Source: Planctomycetes bacterium RBG_13_46_10 (lineage in GTDB: Bacteria; Planctomycetota; Phycisphaerae; Sedimentisphaerales; Anaerobacaceae). From it: a stretch of 8,754 nt of DNA. The stretch covers positions 7,951-16,704 of the forward strand of contig MHYD01000002.1 of NCBI GenBank assembly GCA_001824645.1, read 5' to 3'. The translations under genes and the position numbers were made by a program. Positions 1-5,333 of this stretch are shown one piece after another. Every line of letters starts with the position of its first letter. The stretch's first letter is position 1. Under the pieces are notes generated by a model. It searched no databases, was not told the DNA's origin, and saw only the letters and a program-made list of their open reading frames with translations.

Positions 1-707
1 CGGATATCGGGGCCGTTGAAGATAACAGCGTTAGGCTGCAGCTCACGGACGATTGCATAATAGCCGAGCCAGTCGTATTCCATGTCCTTGGCATTTTCAC
101 CTTTGGCGCCATCGAACCACACTTCGGTAACTTCGCCGTAGTCGGTTAGTAATTCCCGCAATTGATTCTTATAGAATTTATTATATTCTTCAGTATTACC
201 GTATGTTGGCTCATGCTGGTCCCAGGGTGATAGATACAGACCCAGTTTCAATCCTGATTCCCGGCAGGCATCGGCAAGCTCGCGAACAACGTCGCCTTTG
301 CCGTCTCGCCAGGGACTATTCTTGACGGAATGTTCTGTGTATTTGCTGGGCCACAGGCAAAAACCGTCATGGTGCTTAGCCGTGAGGATTATCATTTTCA
401 TGCCGGCATCCTTACAGATCTTGGCCCATTGTCGCGTATCAAGTTGTGTGGGATTGAAAATGGATGGGCTTTCGGTGCCGTCGCCCCATTCCTTGTCCGT
501 GAAGGTGTTGACCGTAAAATGGATAAAGGCGATGAGTTCCATCTGCTGCCAGGCGAGTTGCGGCGGCGAAGGCCGGACACTGGCAGCTTTTAAAATTAAT
601 TGCTTGGTGCCATCATCGGCAGCAGTAACCACGGCGCCGCTGTAAAGCCAGAATACAAATATCAGGCATCTGAGTAAGTTGGCTTGTATATGTTTTCCTT
701 CCAACAT
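1..707 (-). CDS. Alpha-L-fucosidase, GH29 family, N-terminal part (gene runs off the window edge)
   Basis: The minus strand is open from ATG 707-705 to base 1 (235 codons, no stop), so only the N-terminal half of a typical 430-600 residue enzyme is present. Residues 1 to about 30 read as a signal peptide (hydrophobic LLRCLIFVFWLYSGAVV, then AA), so export is expected. The rest matches the GH29 (beta/alpha)8 barrel: FIHFTVNTFTDKEWGDG (61-77), the substrate-binding KHHDGFCLW (111-119), GLYLSPWD (156-163) and VWFDGAKG (196-203). Asp199 in WFDG is at the position of the family's catalytic nucleophile. The acid/base residue lies beyond the edge. The family releases terminal L-fucose from glycans by a retaining mechanism; here it probably serves scavenging of algal or mucin polysaccharides (inference). 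No Shine-Dalgarno precedes the ATG; see the promoter entry. It is divergent from folE. Confidence 0.93.
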   Translation of the reverse strand, partial: MLEGKHIQANLLRCLIFVFWLYSGAVVTAADDGTKQLILKAASVRPSPPQLAWQQMELIAFIHFTVNTFTDKEWGDGTESPSIFNPTQLDTRQWAKICKDAGMKMIILTAKHHDGFCLWPSKYTEHSVKNSPWRDGKGDVVRELADACRESGLKLGLYLSPWDQHEPTYGNTEEYNKFYKNQLRELLTDYGEVTEVWFDGAKGENAKDMEYDWLGYYAIVRELQPNAVIFNGPDI

Positions 708-715
708 GTATTTGT

Positions 716-743
716 ATTATAGAAATAATTTTCCAGTTTGCAA
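716..743 (-). promoter_or_regulatory. Promoter of the fucosidase gene, probably leaderless
   Basis: On the minus strand TTGCAA (743-738), a 16-base spacer and a perfect TATAAT (721-716) precede the ATG by only eight bases. Transcription would start at or within a couple of bases of the start codon. This fits the lack of any Shine-Dalgarno sequence there. Sequence-based inference only. Confidence 0.5.
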
Positions 744-890
744 GAATTTCATGGCTATTTTTTATTAATTGCTTCTTGACACGGCAGAGCATAATATTAT
801 TGCTTTGCATTTTTGCACATTAGTTTTACAATGATTCCCATAGTAGTGCTGCTCCAAATTGGAACCATTGCTGAAACACAGGCGGAACAA

Positions 891-1001
891 ATGAGAAAAT
901 TTACAGCTTTAGTATTGAAAGATGCCCGGAGAAAGCTTGTTATCGGTGATGGGCTGTACCTGAAGGGAAAAAAGAATTTCTATTGTATTGCTAAACCATA
1001 A
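891..1001 (+). CDS. Doubtful 36-residue small ORF upstream of folE
   Basis: A reading frame is open to TAA at 999-1001. It could start at TTG 813 or ATG 831, but neither has a ribosome-binding site. ATG 891 follows GGCGGA (881-886) and is the best choice, giving a basic 36-residue peptide (MRKFTALVLKDARRK..., ending FYCIAKP). I do not recognise it. Its stop overlaps the AGGA (1001-1004) that precedes folE, so translation of this ORF could deliver ribosomes to folE, like a leader ORF. It could equally be chance or the remnant of a decayed gene; the AT-rich context and lack of homology favour caution. Confidence 0.2.
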   Translation: MRKFTALVLKDARRKLVIGDGLYLKGKKNFYCIAKP

Positions 1002-1015
1002 GGAATACGGAAAAC

Positions 1016-1594
1016 ATGAGCTTAAAAAACAACAAAGTAGATACCGAAAGGATATGTAAAGCGGTTAAGGAAATACTTCTGGCAGTCGGCGAGGACATCG
1101 ACCGTGAGGGACTTCGAAAGACGCCGGAGCGTGTCGCCAGGATGTACGCCGAGCTGCTGGCCGGCATGCATGAAGACCCCAAGGAGCACCTTGGCAGCGT
1201 ATTCACCGAAACGTACGATGAGATTGTCCTGCTGCGTGACATACCCTTCTACAGTATTTGCGAGCACCACATGCTGCCCTTTATCGGCTCGGCTCACATT
1301 GCGTACCTGCCCAAGGGTAAAATATTGGGAGTCAGCAAGCTGGCGCGCATTGTAGATTGTTTCGCCCGCAGGCTTCAGTCGCAGGAAAGGCTTACCTATC
1401 AGATAGCCGATTTTATAATGGACAGTCTCAAGCCGCAGGGCACCGCGGTCGTGCTGGAGGCCTCACATAGCTGCATGACGATTCGCGGCATAAAAAAGCC
1501 CGGCTCGGCAATGGTGACATCGGCGCTTCGCGGCATATTCAGAAGAGACCCGAAAAGCCGAAGTGAAATACTGAGCCTGATGCACAAACAGTAA
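1016..1594 (+). CDS. folE: GTP cyclohydrolase I (FolE, type IA)
   Basis: This enzyme converts GTP to 7,8-dihydroneopterin triphosphate and formate, the entry step to folate, biopterin and deazapurine compounds; it is a cytoplasmic homodecamer with zinc. At 192 residues it has the normal bacterial length. The signatures are GLRKTPERVARMY (32-44), the SICEHHMLPFIGSAHIAY block (80-97), KILGVSKLARIVDCFARRLQSQERL (102-126) and the SHSCMTIRGIKKPG block (150-163). Zinc ligands by homology are Cys82, His85 and Cys153, with active-site His84 and His151 also present, so it should be active. ATG 1016 is preceded by AGGA (1001-1004) and CGGA (1008-1011), and the N-terminus lines up with the family. Its TAA (1592-1594) overlaps the ATG of the next gene by one base, giving a translationally coupled pterin unit. 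Confidence 0.97.
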   Translation: MSLKNNKVDTERICKAVKEILLAVGEDIDREGLRKTPERVARMYAELLAGMHEDPKEHLGSVFTETYDEIVLLRDIPFYSICEHHMLPFIGSAHIAYLPKGKILGVSKLARIVDCFARRLQSQERLTYQIADFIMDSLKPQGTAVVLEASHSCMTIRGIKKPGSAMVTSALRGIFRRDPKSRSEILSLMHKQ

Positions 1595-2463
1595 TGAAAA
1601 ATTCGAAATTCGAAACCAGTTCCGAGCGAAGTCGAGAGATTGTAAATTCGAAATTCACGCCTTCAGCGTGTGTTCTGGCCAGGCGAGTGCGGTTTTCAAT
1701 TAATCCGTTCCTGTCACAAGACAGTATCGGTTTTAATTCGTTCTCCTCGAAGCCTGCCGGCGAGGGATTATCAATATTTTTCGAATTGTCTGTGGAGCTG
1801 GCAGGTGAGGTCGAGCCTACCACGGGTTTTGTCGTCAACGTCAGTGACATAGACATGTGTGTCAGGAAATTCATGGTGCCGGTTTTCGCTGAGCGGATAC
1901 GCGCGGACTTTCATAAGGGCAAACATATCGGCCTTTCCGATTTGACGGAACTTTTAAAGACGGCGTGGAATCTATTGGCTGATAAGTTCAACAAGGCACG
2001 ATTGAGTAAATTAAGTTTGAAATTAAATCCTTTCAGAGAGGTGGCCATGGATTTTACAAATACAGGCTCGGTTTATTTTAGCGAGAAGTTCGAGTTTGCA
2101 GCCATGCACAAGCTGTGGAATGATGATTTCACCGAGCAGCGGAATTTCGAGCTGTTCGGCAAATGTGCGAATCCAACCGGCCACGGACATAATTATATTG
2201 TTGAGATTACGATAAAAAAACCAATAGGGGACAACCTTTTTTCGATAGCTGATTTCGAAAAAATTGTTGATGATGAGCTTATCAAGGTTGTAGACCATAA
2301 AAACCTGAATGTCGATGTCCCTGAGTTCGGCAGGACCAATCCTACGGTTGAAAATATTGCTGCATTCGCTTGGAGTAAACTTACCGGCAAATTCAATCCT
2401 GTGATACTGCACTGCGTTACCGTCTGGGAAACCGACCGAACCTACTGCTCATACTATGGATAA
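1594..2463 (+). CDS. 6-pyruvoyl/6-carboxytetrahydropterin synthase family protein with two T-fold domains
   Basis: The 289-residue product is about twice the length of a single PTPS/QueD subunit. The C-terminal domain (about 158-289) is complete. It has zinc ligands His172, His197 and His199 (FEFAAMHKL, then CANPTGHGHNY), nucleophile Cys191, the Asp234-His235 pair in VVDHKNL, and Glu279 in VWETDRTY. The C-x5-HGH spacing is that of biopterin-forming PTPS (as in rat) rather than the C-x3-HGH of E. coli QueD. The N-terminal domain (about 32-150; VRFSINPF, GEGLSIFFEL, TTGFVVNVSDID) looks like a degenerate T-fold half without zinc histidines. The substrate should be the FolE product, and the TAATG overlap with folE supports that. 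The product could be 6-pyruvoyltetrahydropterin or carboxytetrahydropterin; the sequence cannot settle this. The first 25 or so codons derive from a repeat (see the repeat entry), so the ancestral start probably lay near codon 32. Confidence 0.9.
   Translation: MKNSKFETSSERSREIVNSKFTPSACVLARRVRFSINPFLSQDSIGFNSFSSKPAGEGLSIFFELSVELAGEVEPTTGFVVNVSDIDMCVRKFMVPVFAERIRADFHKGKHIGLSDLTELLKTAWNLLADKFNKARLSKLSLKLNPFREVAMDFTNTGSVYFSEKFEFAAMHKLWNDDFTEQRNFELFGKCANPTGHGHNYIVEITIKKPIGDNLFSIADFEKIVDDELIKVVDHKNLNVDVPEFGRTNPTVENIAAFAWSKLTGKFNPVILHCVTVWETDRTYCSYYG
1599..1670 (+). repeat. Repeat element forming the first codons of the PTPS-family gene
   Basis: AAATTCGAAATTC occurs exactly twice (1599-1611 and 1644-1656). 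The copies are 45 bases, or 15 codons, apart, so both read NSKF in frame. Between them lies GAGCGAAGTCGAGAGA (1624-1639), which contains AGCGAAGTCG; the same ten bases recur inverted at 3450-3459. A hairpin CACGC-CTTCA-GCGTG (1656-1670) and the palindrome CTGGCCAG (1676-1683) follow. I recall AATTCGAAATTCGAA and GAGCGAAGTCGA motifs as dispersed intergenic repeats in many environmental bacteria. The arrangement suggests insertion into the folE/PTPS junction that kept the frame and supplied the coupled start codon. Confidence 0.6.
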
Positions 2464-2480
2464 CCAAAATCAGGGACAGC

Positions 2481-3038
2481 CTATTGCGAATAAGGCAGCG
2501 GTACATATCTGAATTTTTGCCCACCCAGGGAGACATCGACCATCAAACCTGTATCCGGTATAATAAATACAGCCATGCCGGCTCTATAATCCGTCTTGGC
2601 AGCCGCACCTGCACTGAGAGCTACGCCCGTTACCTGCGCCGAAAATGTATACTCATCGAGCTTGAACATGCCCAAATCCTCTTTGTCCCTGAAGAAGATT
2701 ATCTCTCTAAAATATTCTCCGCCGAACGAAAATCCGAGGGTTGCCTGTGACATGCTGCAGTAACCAATCCTTTTACCCTGCTCGAAGACTTCGCCTTGTC
2801 CATGCGCGCCGCCTACCAGAAAAGCACCTTTAAGAACCTTCGGCAGCACTGCATATCCGTAGGATTTCTCAAAGTACCTGTCAATACTCGGGTCCTTTGC
2901 TTTCATAACTGCGACCGCTTCCTGCACCTCAGCGGATAAAACAGTCTTGGCCTCCTGGCTTTTCGGCACGGTGCTGCACCCGCTGATTATTGACATGAGA
3001 ACAAAAAGACACATTAGCCGAATTATTGTTGTCTTCAT
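2481..3038 (-). CDS. SYLF-domain (YSC84-type) lipoprotein
   Basis: The 185-residue product begins with a lipoprotein signal peptide: positive MKTTIIR, a hydrophobic stretch, and a lipobox ending I18-S19-G20-C21. It should be lipid-anchored in the envelope. From about residue 36 it matches the SYLF/YSC84 family: the helical AVAVMKAKDPSIDRYFEKSYGYAVLP (41-66), GAFLVGGAHGQGEVF (71-85), SQATLGFSFGGEYFREIIFF (97-116), TFSAQVTGVALSAGAAA (131-147) and GLMVDVSLGGQKFRYVPLP (164-182). SYLF domains bind phosphoinositide-type lipids in eukaryotes; in bacteria the role is not defined. The ATG follows AAGGAG (3052-3047) with good spacing. Its TAG lies 17 bases from the end of the convergent PTPS gene with no room for a terminator, so the transcripts probably overlap at their 3' ends. 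Confidence 0.92.
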   Translation of the reverse strand: MKTTIIRLMCLFVLMSIISGCSTVPKSQEAKTVLSAEVQEAVAVMKAKDPSIDRYFEKSYGYAVLPKVLKGAFLVGGAHGQGEVFEQGKRIGYCSMSQATLGFSFGGEYFREIIFFRDKEDLGMFKLDEYTFSAQVTGVALSAGAAAKTDYRAGMAVFIIPDTGLMVDVSLGGQKFRYVPLPYSQ

Positions 3039-3175
3039 TTTTTTTTCTCCTTATTAATTTTTATACAATCCTTTGGAATTTCAAAAGCATAAATTCATTT
3101 CTCCATTCACGCAATAGCAATTACACATAATGCATCGGTATTTAAGCTCATATAAGGATTCTCCGCCAGAGGTAA

Positions 3176-3328
3176 ATTGGCTTTGATTGGCTTTGTTTTT
3201 ACCAATCTACAAAATCGTAGAATCACTCTATTTACTTGTCACAAAAGAGCTTATGTCAATTTTAGCCTTACAAAAATTGGCTTTGTTTTGCAAAAAAAGA
3301 CCAATTTGTAGAGAACTCTCTACAATTG
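3176..3328. repeat. Two degenerate copies of an ATTGGCTTTG(TTTT) repeat with following hairpins
   Basis: ATTGGCTTTG is present in tandem at 3176-3185 and 3186-3195, then again at 3276-3285. The second and third copies run on into TTTT, then ACCAAT, then a small stem-loop. After the last copy the stem is TGTAGAG-AACT-CTCTACA (3307-3324), extended by flanking AATT. Read on the minus strand, the second unit encodes a QNKANF-like peptide. I recall that string from hypothetical proteins of Planctomycetota metagenome genomes, where it comes from dispersed repeats rather than real genes. Confidence 0.5.
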
Positions 3329-3447
3329 TCGAATAATGTGAATTTGCACAAAATTGGCAATATGGGGAAATAAGATGGTGTAGGGTGCGAAGAATCGCAC
3401 CAATTTCGTATTTCAATATAATTTCAGGGTATGCCAAATTCTGTCCT

Positions 3448-3473
3448 TCCGACTTCGCTAAAGCTACGCCGGA
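3448..3473. repeat. Short imperfect palindromic repeat (REP-like)
   Basis: TCCG (3448-3451) pairs with CGGA (3470-3473), and GCTAAAGC (3457-3464) lies at the centre. The left half contains CGACTTCGCT, the exact reverse complement of AGCGAAGTCG at 1625-1634 in the PTPS gene. The right half contains CTACGC, which recurs twice in the hairpin at 3792-3843. These shared cores suggest one family of small dispersed palindromes in this genome. Confidence 0.45.
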
Positions 3474-3509
3474 CATGCCGTCATCTGTCTTCTGTTTGAA
3501 TTGTGATAT

Positions 3510-3575
3510 GCTGTACGCTGTACGCTAAACGCTGTCTTTGATACTATATACTCAATACGCGATACGCTATCCGCG
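3510..3575 (+). repeat. Degenerate heptanucleotide tandem repeats
   Basis: From 3510 the sequence falls into 7-base units GCTGTAC, GCTGTAC, GCTAAAC and GCTGTCT. After a 3-base break (3538-3540) come ATACTAT, ATACTCA, ATACGCG, ATACGCT and ATCCGCG. Nine units are visible. They resemble the heptameric short tandem repeats described in cyanobacteria, but the resemblance is one of period, not of shared sequence. Confidence 0.6.
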
Positions 3576-3625
3576 TAACGAGGCGATATTATAACAAAAA
3601 ACTGCCAAAATTCAAGTTAAATTTC

Positions 3626-3656
3626 TAACCACGGATTGCGCAGATTAACACGGATG
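3626..3656. repeat. Dispersed CCACGGATT...ACACGGAT type repeat
   Basis: TAACCACGGATT is followed by GCGCAGATTAACACGGATG, giving two ACGGAT cores 19 bases apart (3631 and 3650). I recognise this string as a widespread intergenic repeat of many bacterial genomes, including planctomycetes. That recognition is from memory. Only one copy occurs in the window. Confidence 0.45.
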
Positions 3657-3694
3657 AATTAGGCAGGCACACCACAAGTTTGGTTACAAGAGTA

Positions 3695-3720
3695 TATAAG
3701 TGTATGCGTATATACTTATA
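3695..3720. repeat. AT-rich stem-loop
   Basis: TATAAGTGTAT (3695-3705) pairs with ATATACTTATA (3710-3720) over 11 positions, one of them a G-T pair, around a GCGT loop. There is no U-tract after it on either strand, so it is not an ordinary intrinsic terminator. Confidence 0.4.
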
Positions 3721-3791
3721 GGCCATTTTAAGAATTCACTACTTTAGAGAAGCATAGAATGCGATGAAATCACTCCGGTATAGATAATGTT

Positions 3792-3843
3792 CATGTAGTC
3801 TTACTGGGCTACGCTTGGCTACGCCCCAGCGAGAGACTACATG
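3792..3843. repeat. Large two-tier stem-loop, 52 bases
   Basis: CATGTAGTCT (3792-3801) is perfectly complementary to AGACTACATG (3834-3843). Inside it CTGGG (3804-3808) pairs with CCCAG (3825-3829). The loop holds GGCTACGC twice (3807-3814 and 3817-3824), separated by TT. It is too long and too structured to be chance. It could be a non-autonomous palindromic element or a 3'-end structure for the LamG transcript, which comes from the right. Confidence 0.55.
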
Positions 3844-3946
3844 GCTTGGCAGCACCATTGAGTTCTAAAGAATTGTTGAAAGGATTATTTGAATCCGTGA
3901 ATCGCTTGATTTCGCTGGTTTTTTCGAGACAGTTACTATGTCACTC

Positions 3947-3976
3947 ATACGTAAAGCGCGTACGCGCTTTACGTAT
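3947..3976. repeat. Perfect 30-bp palindrome, copy 1
   Basis: The 15-base arm ATACGTAAAGCGCGT is followed directly by its exact reverse complement, with no loop. The first 29 bases recur exactly at 5238-5266. Downstream, TGCTACGGTGCGCA (3981-3994) resembles the TGCTGCG...TGCGCA that follows copy 2, so the repeated unit is longer than the palindrome. It lies 69 bases beyond the stop codon of the LamG gene and could act as a 3'-end hairpin for that mRNA. Confidence 0.75.
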
Positions 3977-4045
3977 AGGCTGCTACGGTGCGCAATATGT
4001 CAACGGTTCAACCCTATTCCTTATGTAGCCAATCTAAAGAGCTAT

Positions 4046-4870
4046 CTACATTGTTTTTCGTCTGCGAAGCCAACTTAGAAATCCCATACCGATACTGCCA
4101 AGCAAAAATGCGCTGGGAGAAGGTATTATAGAAAGCCTTTTAATCTCGGCAGAAGTAAGCGCTCTGTTATATATTCTGACTTCATCAAGGGCACCTGGAA
4201 AATATCCTGTTAAGTATATATTTCCCGGTGCTTCCCTATACCAATATGCTCCGATTGTCAGGTCCTGAAAGCACATTGTTGTTGGTTCAGGCGTTGAGTT
4301 GTATTGGCAAAACAAATCCCCGTTAATATATATGTTCAATTGCCCATCAAGTGCTCTTGTAGCGGCTAAATGTGACCATCTGCCGACTTGTGGGTAAAAA
4401 TTTGTGTCATAGAAATAGTCGTGGTCGCCATTGTCCTCATAACCTACCGCAACGCCATCTCCCCAGTATGAATCTGCATTGCAAACAACCATATAAATTG
4501 AAGCCCGATCCGAAGAAACATCCTCACCACGGGTAACAATTGCTGTATGGTGGTCCAGAGACGATAAATCGACCTTTGGGCGAACCCATGTAGCCATAGT
4601 AAATACTTTTAATTGGAAGTCATTCGAATAAGGCACGAAAATGTGGTCATCTTTACCGTCAAAGTTATATGCTCTGCCGGGAACGCCATAAGGGTCGCTC
4701 GTCAGCAATGCTCCATATACATAGCCATGATGGCCTCTGCCGGATGAATCATCGGCATTGCCGCTAAATTTATAATATGCAACTAATCCATCAGTCAGGC
4801 CGGCAAGCGCTGTGTTTGTTGCAATCAAAAAAACAACTATTGTGGTTAGAAAAATTGATTGCCGCTTCAT
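4046..4870 (-). CDS. Secreted LamG-domain protein with a PEP-CTERM-like sorting tail
   Basis: The ATG at 4870-4868 follows AGGAGG (4884-4879) by eight bases; the upstream in-frame GTG at 4879 lies within that Shine-Dalgarno and is rejected. The product has 274 residues. Residues 1-23 are a signal peptide ending ALA before Gly24. A LamG/concanavalin A-like jelly roll follows (about 28-246): GLVAYYKFSGNADDSSGRGHHG (28-49), PGRAYNFDGKDDHIFVP (64-80), FTMATWVRP (90-98), WSHLAATRALDGQLNIYING (165-184) and FPGALDEVRIYNRALTSAEI (224-243). Such domains usually bind carbohydrate. The C-terminus is a sorting-signal analogue: IPSPS (249-253), a hydrophobic stretch (254-267) and RRRK (269-272). Proteins of this kind are normally handed to an exosortase/EPS system. 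The motif has Ser where PEP-CTERM has Glu. Flanking 28-30 bp palindromes set this gene apart. Confidence 0.88.
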   Translation of the reverse strand: MKRQSIFLTTIVVFLIATNTALAGLTDGLVAYYKFSGNADDSSGRGHHGYVYGALLTSDPYGVPGRAYNFDGKDDHIFVPYSNDFQLKVFTMATWVRPKVDLSSLDHHTAIVTRGEDVSSDRASIYMVVCNADSYWGDGVAVGYEDNGDHDYFYDTNFYPQVGRWSHLAATRALDGQLNIYINGDLFCQYNSTPEPTTMCFQDLTIGAYWYREAPGNIYLTGYFPGALDEVRIYNRALTSAEIKRLSIIPSPSAFLLGSIGMGFLSWLRRRKTM

Positions 4871-5237
4871 CTTAATCACCTCCTCAAAAAATTAAATTGA
4901 TTTGTGAAATACTCTGATTAATTCACAGGGTTTTTTGATCTAATTTAGGTAAGGCAGCTTCAAGGCGGGTGACACAGTGTTTGGATATATCCTGCCATGT
5001 ATGCTCTCCCTGTCAGAAGGTAAATAATGAGCTTGCTCTCGCTGTTTGAAAAAGATATTAAGGCTTTCTCAGGCATCCTCCATAATGCGTGAGAAAGCGT
5101 AGATGTATAAAATTGAAGTGTCAAGGGAAATTGCAGAGGTGTACTGCATTTAAACACAAAATCAGTAAAACTACTGTGTTAAAAAAAACAAAAACAGCCA
5201 GTTCGTTTTATAATTGTATTTCTCATTAATATTCGAT

Positions 5238-5287
5238 ATACGTAAAGCGCGTACGCGCTTTACGTACCTGCTGCGATCTGCGCAGCA
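5238..5287. repeat. 28-bp palindrome, copy 2, with adjoining hairpin
   Basis: Bases 5239-5266 form a perfect palindrome (arm TACGTAAAGCGCGT), and 5238-5266 match 3947-3975 exactly. Just after it TGCTGCG (5269-5275) pairs with CGCAGCA (5281-5287) around ATCTG. A degenerate version of this follows copy 1. The two copies are about 1.29 kb apart and bracket the LamG gene. No transposase or target-site duplication is visible. Confidence 0.75.
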
Positions 5288-5333
5288 CGGCAAGTTGGAT
5301 TTTTCTTTCTATTTAATATCAAGAGGAATAAGA

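Larger units (their letters stand above)
708..1015. other. Divergent intergenic region between the fucosidase and folE genes
   Basis: This spacer holds the minus-strand fucosidase promoter. On the plus strand there is a consensus -35 hexamer TTGACA (776-781), but nothing close to TATAAT at normal spacing: TATTGC follows at 16 bases and TATTAT at 13. A folE promoter here is therefore only weakly supported. The end of the region carries a doubtful small ORF whose TAA overlaps the ribosome-binding site of folE. The stretch is AT-rich with no stable hairpin. Confidence 0.4.
3039..4045. other. Repeat-rich non-coding region, about 1 kb
   Basis: No reading frame here has a ribosome-binding site plus a recognisable product. 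The region instead holds a sequence of unrelated short repeats and dyads, each listed separately: two ATTGGCTTTG units (3176-3328), a small palindromic element (3448-3473), heptamer tandem repeats (3510-3575), a CCACGGATT-type repeat (3626-3656), and hairpins at 3695-3720, 3792-3843 and 3947-3976. The part next to 3039 should carry the promoter of the SYLF gene; TATAAA on the minus strand (3065-3060) is a possible -10, without a convincing -35. The density suggests a tolerant site where dispersed repeats accumulate. Confidence 0.7.

Noticed and set aside
298..645. Plus-strand open frames of 115 and 87 residues at 298-645 and 330-593
   Set aside because: They lie antisense to the GH29 gene, whose minus-strand frame shows unmistakable family motifs. 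Their translations match nothing and have no ribosome-binding site.
613..810. Minus-strand frame of 65 residues
   Set aside because: It overlaps the fucosidase signal peptide and promoter in another frame. No homology and no Shine-Dalgarno.
2464..2480. Bidirectional terminator between the PTPS and SYLF genes
   Set aside because: The 17-base gap has no dyad, so overlapping 3' ends are more likely.
3228..3476. Minus-strand frame of 82 residues containing QNKANF and VALAKSEG
   Set aside because: It is composed of the ATTGGCTTTG repeat and the palindromic element at 3448-3473. Both peptide strings are what these repeats encode wherever they fall.
3947..3976. The 30-bp palindrome as an ordinary intrinsic terminator of the LamG gene
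   Set aside because: No T-tract follows on either strand and there is no loop. A second copy lies upstream of the gene, where a terminator for it makes no sense.
3981..4020. Possible tRNA fragment around GGTTCAA (4003-4009)
   Set aside because: No five-base T-stem, anticodon arm or acceptor pairing could be built around it.
3846..4028. Plus-strand frame of 60 residues
   Set aside because: It begins at the end of the 52-base hairpin and runs through the 30-bp palindrome (giving YVKRVRALRIG). No ribosome-binding site or family.
4868..4879. GTG start at 4879 for the LamG protein
   Set aside because: It lies within the AGGAGG Shine-Dalgarno that is ideally spaced for the ATG at 4870.
4903..4927. 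TGTGAA...TTCACA as a CRP/FNR-type site upstream of the LamG gene
   Set aside because: The half-sites are 13 bases apart, whereas CRP sites have six between TGTGA and TCACA. The spacing does not fit.
4960..5157. Minus-strand frame of 65 residues
   Set aside because: No ribosome-binding site, no recognisable composition, and AT-rich intergenic context.
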